Below are positions 34,528 through 44,030 of a DNA stretch of 64,000 bases, piece by piece. The notes beneath the pieces are model-generated. The model saw only the letters and a list, made by a program, of their open reading frames with translations, was not told the origin of the DNA and did not search any database. Within the stretch, counting starts at the first letter, position 1; every line of letters begins with the position of its first letter. This DNA comes from JAOUEA01 sp963734685 (lineage in GTDB: Bacteria > Actinomycetota > UBA4738 > HRBIN12). Where the stretch lies: positions 496,001 through 560,000 of the forward strand of contig CAVTIC010000001.1 in the NCBI GenBank assembly GCA_963734685.1, read 5' to 3'. Made by a program: the position numbers and the translations under genes.

Positions 34528-36573
34528 TCAGGCGTCCGATCGTCCGGCACCATCGGCGTCGGTCTCGGTGTACTCGGCGAGCGCCTTGTCGAGGGCCGCT
34601 CGCACGTCTTCGAACACGTCGGATGGCGGGTTGTCGGCGTCGACCACGACGAATCGCTCCGGGTGTTCTTCCGCGATCTTGAGATAGGCATCGGCGACCT
34701 TGGCGTGGAAGTCCTGCCCCTCGAGCTCCATGCGGTCGGGGGCCTCGGTCGACCGCAGCAGTCCCCGTTCGGGCTCGAGGTGGAGCAGGATCACCAGGTC
34801 CGGGAACAACCCTTGCGTGGCCCAGACGTTCAACGTCAGCACGTCCTGTTCTCCGAGCCCGCGCGCCCATCCCTGGTAGGCGAGCGACGAGTCGACATAG
34901 CGATCGCAGATCACGACCTTCCCCTCGGCGAGAGCGGGACGGATCACGTTCGTCACCATCTGGGCGCGCGCTGCGGCGAACAGCAGTGCCTCGCTTCGGG
35001 CGTCGAGCTTGCCGGTCTCGGGGTCGAGCAGCAGCTCCCGGATCCTCTCCCCCAGCTCGGTGCCGCCCGGTTCGCGGGTCACGAGCACGTCCTGAGATAG
35101 TTGACCGCGCAAGTATTCCTCGGCGAGCCCGATCTGGGTGCCCTTGCCCGCGCCTTCGACGCCCTCGAAGGCGATGAACAAGCCGGTCGCCGGCGGCCGC
35201 TTCAGCTTGGGCACGAGGGTGAGGGGATGCGGTCGGGAGAGGCGATGACGGTGCAGGAGCCTGCGCGTGTTGAGGCCTGCGGCTGCGGCGAGCACGCCCG
35301 CCGTCCACAGGGCGAGGCGGGTCCCCGACACGTCGAAACGCTGCCCACCCACGAAGAACTCGTAGTCGCCATAGACGCTCGACAGGATAGGGAAGACGGT
35401 CAGGCTCAGGAACAGTCCCATGCGCGAGAGCGTCGTGAGCGAGGCGAACGTGCGCCCGCGGTACTCGTCCTCGACGTTCTCCTGCAGCAGCGTGTAGCCG
35501 CTCACCCACGCGAGCCCACAGAACGCGCCCAGCCACACGGTGACGACCGAGGCGAGCGGAAGGTTCGGCATCGACGCCAGCACGAACAACGCGCCGGCGG
35601 CAGCCACGAGGGCCCAGACGAACGTGAAGCCGCGGTCCACGAACTTGGCCACCTGGTTCGTCGACGCCATACCGAGCGCCATCCCGATGCCGAACGCGGT
35701 GACGATCACGCCCCACGCTGCGTCTCCGGCGTCGAGCGACCGGACGTAGATCGGACCGAGCGCGAGCACGGCGCCCACCGCCCCGAACGCCACCACGATG
35801 CCGGCCGTCATCGCCGACGCGATCGAGTCCTCCCGCAAGAACCGGAGCCCGTCGACGACGTCACGCCAGATCCGCGTGAGATCGAAGCGCCCAGTCAGCC
35901 CACCCGTCTTGGGGGGAAAGGTGATGCGGCTCACCATGTACGCCGAGAACAGGAAGGTGCCTCCGTCGAGTAGCAGAGCCAGCGACTGCGGCCTGCCCCC
36001 CAGCCACGGCACCCGGGCCGCGAGCCCGGTCGAGAACGCCGCGAGCACGGCGAAGATGCCGCCTGCGAGCGGCAGCGTGCCGTATGTGCTCACCAAGCCG
36101 ATCGCGTTCGCGTTCGCGAGCTGTCGCCTCGGCACCATGTTCGGGAGCGAAGCATCACGAGCGGGCGTCCAGAGCAGCGACAGGCACTCGATCGCGAACG
36201 ACAGCAGGAAGATCGCCCACAGCTCACCGAGGAAGGCCATCGTCGCGTACATCACGGCGCGACCGAGGTCGGACAGGATCATGATCTGTTTGCGGTCGGT
36301 CCGGTCGACGAGCGCACCGGCGAACGGACCGAAGAGCACCGCGGGCAACATGCGCGCCGTCATGACCGCGCCTACCGCGAGGCCTGCGGTCGCGGTCGAT
36401 CCCGACAGCCGGGTCACCAGCGAGGTGACCGCGATGAACCCGACCCAGTCCCCGAGCGACGACACGGTCATCGCCGCCAGCAGGCGCGAGAAGGCGGGAT
36501 GGGTGAGGAGGTCCTTCAGGGTCGCCGCACGGGTTCCGCGGAGCGCGGCGACCTCGTCGGCGACCGACGCCAC
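34528..36573 (-). CDS. tmk: MFS-type membrane domain fused to dTMP kinase
   Basis: A 681-residue fusion. Residues about 20-435 form an MFS-like region of about 12 helices (GDWVGFIAVTSLVTRL; FGPFAGALVDRTDRKQ is the MFS loop motif). Residues about 460-670 are thymidylate kinase: FIAFEGVEGAGKGTQ (P-loop), TREPGGTELGERIRELLL, CDRYVDSSLAYQGWARG (DRY/F motif) and an acidic end. The kinase makes dTDP from dTMP and is essential for DNA synthesis. This fusion is known in other actinobacteria; the membrane part's role is unclear. It starts at GTG 36573, 8 bases from topA. Confidence 0.93.
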   Translation of the reverse strand: MASVADEVAALRGTRAATLKDLLTHPAFSRLLAAMTVSSLGDWVGFIAVTSLVTRLSGSTATAGLAVGAVMTARMLPAVLFGPFAGALVDRTDRKQIMILSDLGRAVMYATMAFLGELWAIFLLSFAIECLSLLWTPARDASLPNMVPRRQLANANAIGLVSTYGTLPLAGGIFAVLAAFSTGLAARVPWLGGRPQSLALLLDGGTFLFSAYMVSRITFPPKTGGLTGRFDLTRIWRDVVDGLRFLREDSIASAMTAGIVVAFGAVGAVLALGPIYVRSLDAGDAAWGVIVTAFGIGMALGMASTNQVAKFVDRGFTFVWALVAAAGALFVLASMPNLPLASVVTVWLGAFCGLAWVSGYTLLQENVEDEYRGRTFASLTTLSRMGLFLSLTVFPILSSVYGDYEFFVGGQRFDVSGTRLALWTAGVLAAAAGLNTRRLLHRHRLSRPHPLTLVPKLKRPPATGLFIAFEGVEGAGKGTQIGLAEEYLRGQLSQDVLVTREPGGTELGERIRELLLDPETGKLDARSEALLFAAARAQMVTNVIRPALAEGKVVICDRYVDSSLAYQGWARGLGEQDVLTLNVWATQGLFPDLVILLHLEPERGLLRSTEAPDRMELEGQDFHAKVADAYLKIAEEHPERFVVVDADNPPSDVFEDVRAALDKALAEYTETDADGAGRSDA

Positions 36574-36580
36574 GACGGGC

Positions 36581-39158
36581 TCAGGCCTCCGAGAGGGGGG
36601 CGGCGTCCTCGGCGGCCGTCATCGTCCCCACGGCCTTCGTCGGGTTCGCCTGCGTCGCCGTGGACTTCTTCGCTGCCGCCTTCTTGCGGGCGGCGGGCTT
36701 CTTCTTCGCGCCGGTCCGTTTCTTCGCGGTGGTCTTCTTCTTCGCGGTGGTCTTCTTCTTCGCGGCTCGCGCGGCCCGTGCGGCGGCTTTGGCCTCACGG
36801 GCCGCGGTCTCGGTCTCGACGTCGCCGTTCTTCGTGACGTTGAACTCCGTGTCGAGCTCGGCGCCGCAGCCCCAGCATCGGAACGATTTCGGCCGGCGGA
36901 GCAAGAGCGAGCCGCACTCAGGGCACGGTCGATCCTTCTCGGGTGGGTTGCCGACCGCGCAGTCGCAGTCGGGGTAGCGGCTGCAGCTGTAGAACAGCGA
37001 CCCGAACCGGCTCCGCTTCTCGATCAACTCGCCTTCGCCACACTGCGGGCAATCCACGCCGGTCGAGACCGGCGGGTCCTTCTTGATGTAGCGACAGTCC
37101 GGATACCCGCTGCACCCGGTGAAGGGACCGTACCGGCCCACCCGGCGTTGAAGCTGCTTCCCACACTCGGGACACGTCTCGTCGAGCATCTCGGGCTCAG
37201 GGCGGACGCTGCCGTCCATGTTGCGGATGTAGCGGCAGTCGGGATAGTTCGTGCAGCCGACGAACTTGCCGTACCGGCCCAGCTTCACCTCCAGGCGGCC
37301 GGGGTCACGGCCCTCGGTCGGACACAGGGGGCAGTCCTCGTCGAGCTCCTCGACGTAGCGCTCGAACGAGTGCTCCGCCTTCTCGAGCGCGCGCTCGAAC
37401 GGCCCGTAGAACTCCTGGAGCATCGTGATCTTGCGCAGGTCGCCCTCGGCGATGTCGTCGAGCTCCTTCTCCATGTAGGCGGTGAAGGTCACGTCGACCA
37501 CATCGGGGAAGTGCTCGATCAACTTGTCGGTCACGACCTCGCCGGTGTCGGTCGGCGTGAACCGCTTCTCCTCGAGCGTGACGTACTCACGGCGTTGGAT
37601 CGTCTCGATGATCGACGCGTACGTGGACGGGCGGCCGATACCGAGCTCCTCGAGCGTCTTCACGAGCGAGGCCTCCGAGTACCTCGGCGGCGGCTGGGTG
37701 AAGTGCTGTTCGGGCAGCACTTCGAGCAATCGCAGCAGCTGCTCGGCGGTGAGCGTGGGGAGCGTCTTCTCGGCATCCTCATCGGGGCCTTCGTCGCGGC
37801 CTTCCTTGTAGATGCGGATGAAGCCGTCGAACGTCATCGTCTGACCGGTGGCGCGCAGACCGTAGGTCGTGTCCCCGACACCGTCCTGCTCGGCGCGAGC
37901 CGCGACAGCCTCGATGTCCACACCGACCTGGTCGAACCTGGCCTCGGCCATCTGGGTCGCCGTCGTGCGCTGCCAGATCAGGGTGTACAGGCGCAGCTGG
38001 TCGCGGTCGAGGGTCGCCGCCACCCGCTGCGGGGTCCGCATCACGCTCGTCGGTCGCACCGCTTCGTGCGCTTCCTGGGCGTTGCGGCTGCGGGTCTTGT
38101 AGCGCCTCGGTTCGGCGAGCGTGTACCGCTCCCCGTACTCCGTCTTCACGAGCTCGGCGATCTCGCGCAGGGCGGTGTCGGCGATGTTCACCGAGTCGGT
38201 CCGCATGTAGGTGATCAACCCGACCGTCCCTTCGCCGGGAAGGTCGATGCCTTCGTACAGCCGTTGGGCGAGCGTCATCGTCTTGCGTGCGCTGAACCCG
38301 AGCTTGCGGGCGGCCTCCTGCTGCAGGGTCGACGTCGTGAACGGAGGCGCCGGCGAGCGCTTGCGTTCCTTCTTCTCGACGTTCGTGACGCGGTAGGCGG
38401 CGCGACGCAGACGCTCGACGTGCGCGGCGGCATCGGCCTCGCCCGAGAGCAACACGCCCTTCTTGTCCGGTGACGCGGCGAGCTTGCCTTCGGGCACCTG
38501 GGTGAGGCGGGCGGTGAACGGCTGCTCCGGGCCGGCGGACCCGGTGGGCGTGAGACGAACATCGACGCTCCAGTACTCGACGGGCACGAACGCCCGGATC
38601 TCACGCTCGCGTTCGACGATCAGGCGCACCGCCACCGACTGCACGCGGCCGGCGGACAGTCCGGGGCGGACCTTCTTCCAGAGCAGCGGCGAGATGCGAT
38701 AGCCGACGAGGCGGTCGAGGATGCGCCGGGCCTCCTGCGCGTCGTAGAGCTTCAGGTCGATCGCACGGGGCTGCGCGAACGCCTCGAGGATCGCGTCGCG
38801 CGTGATCTCGGTGAACGTCACGCGCTTGGCGGTGGAGGGGTCGACCCCGAGCAGGCTCGCCACGTGGTAGGCGATCGCCTCGCCCTCACGGTCGTAGTCG
38901 GTCGCGAGGATCAGGTCGCCCGAGCCCGCCTTCAGCACCTTCCTCAGCTCACCCACGTGCCGTTTCGAATCCTCCGGCACGATGTAGTCCGGGAGTGAAC
39001 GCGTGCTCGACGTCGACGCCGAGGCCCCCGTAGCCCTTGCCGAGGTCTCGGATGTGCCCATAGGAAGCCCGGACGGCGTAGTCGCCGCCCAGGTACTTCT
39101 CGATCGTCTTCGCCTTCGCGGGCGACTCGACGACCACGAGCGTCTTTCCGTTGGCCAT
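36581..39158 (-). CDS. topA: DNA topoisomerase I (one-base frameshift)
   Basis: Relaxes negative supercoils by cutting one strand. The first 56 or so codons (KTLVVVESPAKAKTIEKYLG, the Toprim start, through VDVEHAFTP) are in one frame and DYIVPEDSKRHVGEL onward in another. One extra C near 38993 explains it; corrected length is about 858 residues. Active-site Tyr lies in GLITYMRTDSVNI. Several four-Cys zinc ribbons follow (CPLC; CPECGKQLQ; CPQCGEG; CPECGSLLL), then a Lys/Ala-rich tail encoded by 18-bp repeats, as in actinobacterial TopA. Toprim metal residues appear intact. Confidence 0.95.
36720..36765. repeat. 18-bp repeat coding the TopA lysine tail
   Basis: Two full copies of an 18-bp unit (ttcttcgcggtggtcttc) and a partial third encode the minus-strand KKTTAK repeats in the C-terminal tail of TopA. 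Being in multiples of three it keeps frame, so tail length can vary without harm. Confidence 0.8.
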
Positions 39159-39343
39159 GGCGGGGAACCTTTACGGGTCGATGGGGATGGGTGTCAAGCC
39201 CGCCGTTCAGCGGGGAACCCGGCGGCGACCGTACCACCGGCCGGCGGCTACACCGCTCAACGCGCCGTGCCGACACCCCTTCCGGAGGCCGAAGAACGCG
39301 CTGGTACGGTCTCCGTATTCCCAGGCACCGGAGTTGAACCCGC

Positions 39344-40030
39344 ATGCTCGACTGGCTCCATCAGTTCGTGATCGACACGGTCGCCGGCTACGGCTACGTG
39401 GCCGTCTTCGTGCTGATGGTGCTGGAATCGGCGTGCGTTCCGATCCCCAGCGAAGTCACGATGTTGTTCGGCGGGGCACTCGCGTCGGAGGGGTTCGCTG
39501 CGGACGGACAGCACCTCTCGCTGTTCTGGGTCGGCATGGTCGGCACCCTCGGGAACCTGGTCGGGTCGTGGCTGGCGTACTGGGCCGGCGCGGTGGGTGG
39601 GCGCCCGCTCGTCGACCGGTTCGGACGATACCTGCTGATACGGCCGCACGAGGTCGACAAGGCCCACGACTGGTTCGAGCGCTACGGTGACGCCGCGGTG
39701 TTCTTCTCCCGCCTGCTGCCCGTGATCAGGACCTTCATCTCCGTGCCTGCCGGTGTGGTGCGCATGCCGTTCTGGCGGTTCACCCTCTACACGGTGCTCG
39801 GGTGTCTGCCCTGGACGTTCGCGCTCGCGTGGCTGGGCTACGTGCTGGGCGAGCGGTGGGAGACGGTCGAGCGTGCGCTGCAACCGTTCTCGTGGGCGAT
39901 CGCGGCTGCGTGCGTGCTTGCAGGCGCCTGGTACGTGCGCCGAAGGTGGACGAAGGTGCGAGCGGAGTACGCGGCGCTCGACTCGGCGAACCGCCGGGAG
40001 GAACTCCCTCGGACCACGAGCGAAGGCTGA
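39344..40030 (+). CDS. DedA-family membrane protein
   Basis: A 228-residue membrane protein of the DedA/SNARE-associated family. It contains the early ESACVPIPSEV motif (E and the proline turn), GNLVGSWLAYWAG, and the DedA signature FFSRLLPVIRTFISVPAGVV with its conserved Arg residues, followed by MPFWRFTLYT. Relatives flip phospholipids such as undecaprenyl phosphate or phosphatidylethanolamine and support proton-motive-force homeostasis. It is divergent from topA across 185 bases in which I see no other gene. It starts at ATG 39344. Confidence 0.92.
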   Translation: MLDWLHQFVIDTVAGYGYVAVFVLMVLESACVPIPSEVTMLFGGALASEGFAADGQHLSLFWVGMVGTLGNLVGSWLAYWAGAVGGRPLVDRFGRYLLIRPHEVDKAHDWFERYGDAAVFFSRLLPVIRTFISVPAGVVRMPFWRFTLYTVLGCLPWTFALAWLGYVLGERWETVERALQPFSWAIAAACVLAGAWYVRRRWTKVRAEYAALDSANRREELPRTTSEG

Positions 40031-40122
40031 TCGCGCCGAGGCAGACCCTCGCGCATCCGTCGTACGTCGTCTCACGCCGATACGGGATGCGTCCGTAGAC
40101 AAGGTGACTAGCGTATCGGGCC

Positions 40123-41067
40123 ATGGGCGCCCGAGTTCCAGCGACATCTCGCCGAGAGCGCTCGTCATCCGTTCGGCGGTCCACATTGACGGCGCTCGGC
40201 GTGGTGAGCCTGCTGTTCGGTGGCAACCTTCCCGTGTCCCAGGCAGCACCGAAGGTTCCTGCCGAGCTCCTCGAGGTGACCCCGACCTCGGACTGGTCCT
40301 CCCCCAGTCCCGATCCCACGGGTCTCACGTTCATGCGGTCGAGCGGCAGGCTGCTCGTGTCCGACGCCGAGGTCGACGAGATCCGTCGGCTGTGGAAGCG
40401 GAGCAACCTGTTCGTCGCATCCGAGCGCGGAGCCCTGCTCCGTCGAGGTTCCGTGCCCGCCGCCTCGTCCGAACCCGAAGACGTCGCGTGGCGTGATCGA
40501 TCTCACAGCCTCTACGTGGTCGACGACGACAACGATCGGGTCTATCGGATCCGCGCGGGCGGAGACGACCTGATCGGCACCTCGGACGACCGGTGGAGGG
40601 TGGTCTTGAGGACGAGGTCGTTCGGGAGCCGCGACCCCGAGGGTCTGGCCTGGCGCGAGCGCGGTCGATCGTTGATCGTGACCGATGCGAGAGGTGCCCG
40701 GGTCTTCATCGTTCGGGCCGGTCGGGATCGTCGTTTCGGTACGCGCGACGACGGGGTGACGAAGTTCTCGACGAAGCCCCTCGGGCTCACGAACCCCGAA
40801 GACGCTGAGTTCGATCCCCGCTCGAACCATCTGCTCATCGTCAGCAGCGCGGAGGACCTGGTCGCCGAGACCACCTTGAGAGGACGGCTGGTCCGGAAGA
40901 TCGATCTCTCGGCCGCGCACGTCCGGAGGGCTGCGGGCATCACCCTCGCACCGAGCCCATCGGACCCCGGGGTGATGGACCTCTTCATCGTCGGCAAGGG
41001 CGTCGACAACGAGTCGGATCCGCGCGAGAACGACGGCGAGCTGTTCAGGTTCGCGTTCCCGCCCTGA
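40123..41067 (+). CDS. Secreted beta-propeller-like protein
   Basis: A 314-residue protein with a long basic signal region (MGARVPATSRRERSSSVRRS, then LTALGVVSLLFGG, cleavage likely near SQAA). The mature part has repeating strand units: DPTGLTFMRSSGRLLVSDAE, EPEDVAWRDRSHSLYVVDDD, DPEGLAWRERGRSLIVTDAR, NPEDAEFDPRSNHLLIVSS. This spacing (P-E-[DG] then a D-rich turn) is that of six-bladed NHL or SdiA-regulated-type propellers. No catalytic site is recognised; it probably binds a ligand or surface outside the cell. Confidence 0.78.
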   Translation: MGARVPATSRRERSSSVRRSTLTALGVVSLLFGGNLPVSQAAPKVPAELLEVTPTSDWSSPSPDPTGLTFMRSSGRLLVSDAEVDEIRRLWKRSNLFVASERGALLRRGSVPAASSEPEDVAWRDRSHSLYVVDDDNDRVYRIRAGGDDLIGTSDDRWRVVLRTRSFGSRDPEGLAWRERGRSLIVTDARGARVFIVRAGRDRRFGTRDDGVTKFSTKPLGLTNPEDAEFDPRSNHLLIVSSAEDLVAETTLRGRLVRKIDLSAAHVRRAAGITLAPSPSDPGVMDLFIVGKGVDNESDPRENDGELFRFAFPP

Positions 41068-41113
41068 CCGGTCGGTCCGGTCGGCCGTCTCGGCGAACCG
41101 GCACGACGGTCGC

Positions 41114-41593
41114 CTACAGGTTGACGAGCATCGTCCAGCTCTCGCCCTGCTCGCCCACCTTCTCGAACCCCACGCGCTGATACATCATCCGCGAGCGGTT
41201 GTGGACGGCGACCGAGAGCGACAGCGTCTGGAACCCTTCCTCGCGAGCCTGCACCATCGCGGCCCGGAGCAGGGTTCCACCGATGCCCTTGCGACGGTGC
41301 AGCGGCTGCACCGCCACCGAGAGCTCCGGGGTCTTCTCGTCGACGAATCCGTACCCGGGCTCGTTCTCCGTGAACTGGCGGTACCACACGGCGGCCACCG
41401 GCACGCCGTCGAACTCCGCGATCACGCCGCCGTCACCCGGCCTCCCCCAGCCCTCGTGGTAGCGACGGAGCACGGGCTCGTCGAGCACCTCCTCCATCGG
41501 TTCGCGCGGCCAGTCGGGGTTCCAACGTGCCGCCTCGAACAACATCGTCTTCAGGAACTCCGCGTCGTCCTTGGTCGCGGGACGGATGTTCAC
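41114..41593 (-). CDS. GNAT-family N-acetyltransferase
   Basis: A 159-residue GNAT protein: VNIRPATKDDAEFLKTMLFE at the N-terminus, VAAVWYRQFTENEPGYGFVD (strand with substrate side), ELSVAVQPLHRRKGIGGTLL with the acetyl-CoA pyrophosphate loop (RRKGIG), and NRSRMMYQRVGFEKVG near the end. The acceptor is unknown. The start is taken as GTG 41593, where the fold begins; an in-frame start at 41632 would add 13 polar residues. It is downstream of the KimA-like permease genes on the same strand, with 58 bases between. Confidence 0.85.
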   Translation of the reverse strand: MNIRPATKDDAEFLKTMLFEAARWNPDWPREPMEEVLDEPVLRRYHEGWGRPGDGGVIAEFDGVPVAAVWYRQFTENEPGYGFVDEKTPELSVAVQPLHRRKGIGGTLLRAAMVQAREEGFQTLSLSVAVHNRSRMMYQRVGFEKVGEQGESWTMLVNL

Positions 41594-41651
41594 CTGGTTC
41601 GCCTCCCGGTGGGCTCGCGAGTGATGCGGCAACCGTACCGCAGCGAGTCCC

Positions 41652-44018
41652 TCACCCCGAAGCCTCGCGCCCGGCCGTGCGTGCCGACGCCCGGGCCGTC
41701 TCCAACTGGTACGAGACGCTCGTGAGCAATACGCGCTGCTCGAACAGGAACAGGCGCTTCACGAACAACGCGGTCTGACCGTGCAGCGGCAGCTGCCACC
41801 ACTTCGCCACGACGTACTCGGGGATCACCACGTTCACGATCGTGTCGGGGCGCTCGGTGTAGCGGCGCACCTCCTCGAGCATCGGGATCGACAGATCGCG
41901 GAAGGGCGCTTCGACGATGTCGAGCGGCACGCCCTCGACGACGTCGAACCAGTCCGCGCCGATCGAGAGCGCGGACTCCGGGTCGAGATCGAAGTAGACC
42001 GCCCGGGTCATCGTGGCGTCGAGCGTTCGGGCGTAGTTCACGGCCCGCACCGAGACGTCGTTCACCGACGAAAGGAGCACGAGGGTGACCGTGCGCTGCG
42101 GTATCAGCGGTTTCCCGCCGGCGGCCGACGGAGCCCCTTCCTCCAGCACGACGGGCGCGTCGGTCACGACGACGTTCGGGATACGCAGCATGCTGCCCTT
42201 CAGCCGCACGAGGTCGCGGTTGCGCACCAGGTACGAGAAGAGACCCTGCGGACGGAGCAGTTCGGGCACCACGACGGTGACGAAGTCGTCCGCTCCGCGC
42301 TCGATCCCGTCCACCACGTGACGGATGCCCGATGTGAGGTTCGTCGGCGGGATCGGCTGCAGGTCGGGGATGCCCGGGCCGACGAACGTGCGCCAGCGCG
42401 CTTGGACGTCGCGCGCCACCTCCGGCCCGCGACAGGCGAAGACCGGCCGGATGTCCTCGGGGCGGAACGACCGCAGGTACCCGACCGCCTCAGAGGTGGC
42501 GACGTCGAAGTCTCGCACCAACAGCACGACGTGGTTCGCCCCCTTCGCCCCGGCTCGGATCCTGCCGGTGCTGAGCTGCTTCCGCACGCTCGCGTAGTGG
42601 CGATGGATCGAATAGAAGACCGGTACGAGCAGGGCCATGATCAGGATCGAGAGCCACGCGCCACTCGTCCACTTCGATGCAGCAACGACGATCAGCACGA
42701 CGAACGTGGTCGCCGCACCGACCGCGTTGATCCCGATCGAGCGTCGCCACCCCTTCATAGCCGCCTCGCCCCTCCTCCCCTCGATGATCCAGTGCTTCAC
42801 CATGCCCGACTGCGACAACGTGAACGAGGTGAACACGCCGACGACGTACAACCCGATCACGGCGTTGAGGTTCGCATCGAAGATGTAGATCATCAGGGCC
42901 GAGAGGAGCCCGAGCACCAGCACACCGTTCGAGAAGACGAGCCGGTCTCCGCGGTTGACGAACTGACTCGGGAGGTACCGGTCGCGCGCGAGGATCGAGG
43001 CCAGGCGAGGGAAGTCCTGGTACGCGGTGTTCGCCGCCAGGATCAGGATCGCAGCGGTGAACACCTGCACCACGTAGAACCCGATCGAGCCGTCTCCGAA
43101 CACGGCGATCGCGATCTGGGCCGGCACCGACCGCTCCTCGCTGGCGACGACCCCCTCGACGTGCGTGGCGAGCCACGAGATGCCGATGAACATCGATATC
43201 GCGATCGTGCCCATGATCGCCAGGGTCGCCGCCGCGTTGTGCGCCTGAGGCCGCTTGAACGCCGGCACCCCGTTCGAGATCGCCTCCACGCCGGTCAATG
43301 CCGTGGCGCCCGACGAGAACGCCTTCAGCAGCACGAACAACCCGACCGCGCCGGCGGTCGTCGCCGCGTCGTGGATGGGTTCCACGTCGACATCGACCGC
43401 GGGGCACCCTCCGATGCACTGGACGAGACCGAGGAGGATGAGCACGCTGATGGAGAGCACGAACCCGTAGGTCGGGATCGCGAACAACACGCCCGACTCC
43501 TTGGAACCGCGCAGGTTCGCGAGCGTGACGAAGGCGACGAAGAAGATCGAGAGCACGACGGCGTGCTGGTTGGCCGCCGGCACGGCCGATCCGATCGCGA
43601 ACACCCCGGCCACGATCGAGACGACGACGGTCATCATGTAGTCGAAGAGCAGGGCCGCGGCGGCAACGAGCCCGGGTAGCTGGCCGAGGTTCTCCTTGCT
43701 CACGATGTAGGCGCCACCGCCACCCGGGTAGGCGCGCACGGTCTGGCGGTACGAGACGATCACGAGCGCCATCAGCAGCGAGACCGCCGCCGCGATGGGG
43801 AGCACGTACCCCTGGGGAGCTGTGGTCGCCACGGTGAGCACGAGCAGGATCTCGCCCGTGGCGTAGGCGACCGATGACAAGGCGTCGGATGCGAAGACCG
43901 GCAGCGCGAGGATCTTGGGCAACAGCGTGTGCTCGAGCCGCGCGCTCGAGAACGCCCGGCCGAGGACCATGCGTTTGATGACACCGGTCGACGCGGCGGG
44001 GAGTTCGGTCCTGGCCAT
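41652..44018 (-). CDS. APC-superfamily permease, KimA-like (K+ transporter candidate) 1
   Basis: A 788-residue protein: about 12 membrane helices (LPVFASDALSSVAYATGEIL, SYRQTVRAYPGGGGAYIVSK, AFSSGATALTGVEAISNGVP, FPRLASILARDRYLPSQF) and a long cytoplasmic tail of about 300 residues with two similar Usp/Rossmann-like parts (VVLLVRDF..., VTVVVPELLRPQG, VTLVLLSSVND, VNVVIPEYVVAKWW). This plan matches KimA/YdaO-type K+/H+ symporters, whose tail can bind c-di-AMP; tail binding here is inference. It is often annotated only as amino-acid permease. It is last in the HK-RR-permease-permease operon, 12 bases after its paralogue. Confidence 0.85.
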   Translation of the reverse strand: MARTELPAASTGVIKRMVLGRAFSSARLEHTLLPKILALPVFASDALSSVAYATGEILLVLTVATTAPQGYVLPIAAAVSLLMALVIVSYRQTVRAYPGGGGAYIVSKENLGQLPGLVAAAALLFDYMMTVVVSIVAGVFAIGSAVPAANQHAVVLSIFFVAFVTLANLRGSKESGVLFAIPTYGFVLSISVLILLGLVQCIGGCPAVDVDVEPIHDAATTAGAVGLFVLLKAFSSGATALTGVEAISNGVPAFKRPQAHNAAATLAIMGTIAISMFIGISWLATHVEGVVASEERSVPAQIAIAVFGDGSIGFYVVQVFTAAILILAANTAYQDFPRLASILARDRYLPSQFVNRGDRLVFSNGVLVLGLLSALMIYIFDANLNAVIGLYVVGVFTSFTLSQSGMVKHWIIEGRRGEAAMKGWRRSIGINAVGAATTFVVLIVVAASKWTSGAWLSILIMALLVPVFYSIHRHYASVRKQLSTGRIRAGAKGANHVVLLVRDFDVATSEAVGYLRSFRPEDIRPVFACRGPEVARDVQARWRTFVGPGIPDLQPIPPTNLTSGIRHVVDGIERGADDFVTVVVPELLRPQGLFSYLVRNRDLVRLKGSMLRIPNVVVTDAPVVLEEGAPSAAGGKPLIPQRTVTLVLLSSVNDVSVRAVNYARTLDATMTRAVYFDLDPESALSIGADWFDVVEGVPLDIVEAPFRDLSIPMLEEVRRYTERPDTIVNVVIPEYVVAKWWQLPLHGQTALFVKRLFLFEQRVLLTSVSYQLETARASARTAGREASG

Positions 44019-44030
44019 GCGGTCGACAGC

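Noticed and set aside
39159..39343. Hidden small gene between topA and dedA
   Set aside because: No frame with a sensible start, Shine-Dalgarno and protein-like composition was found; I treat it as the divergent promoter region.
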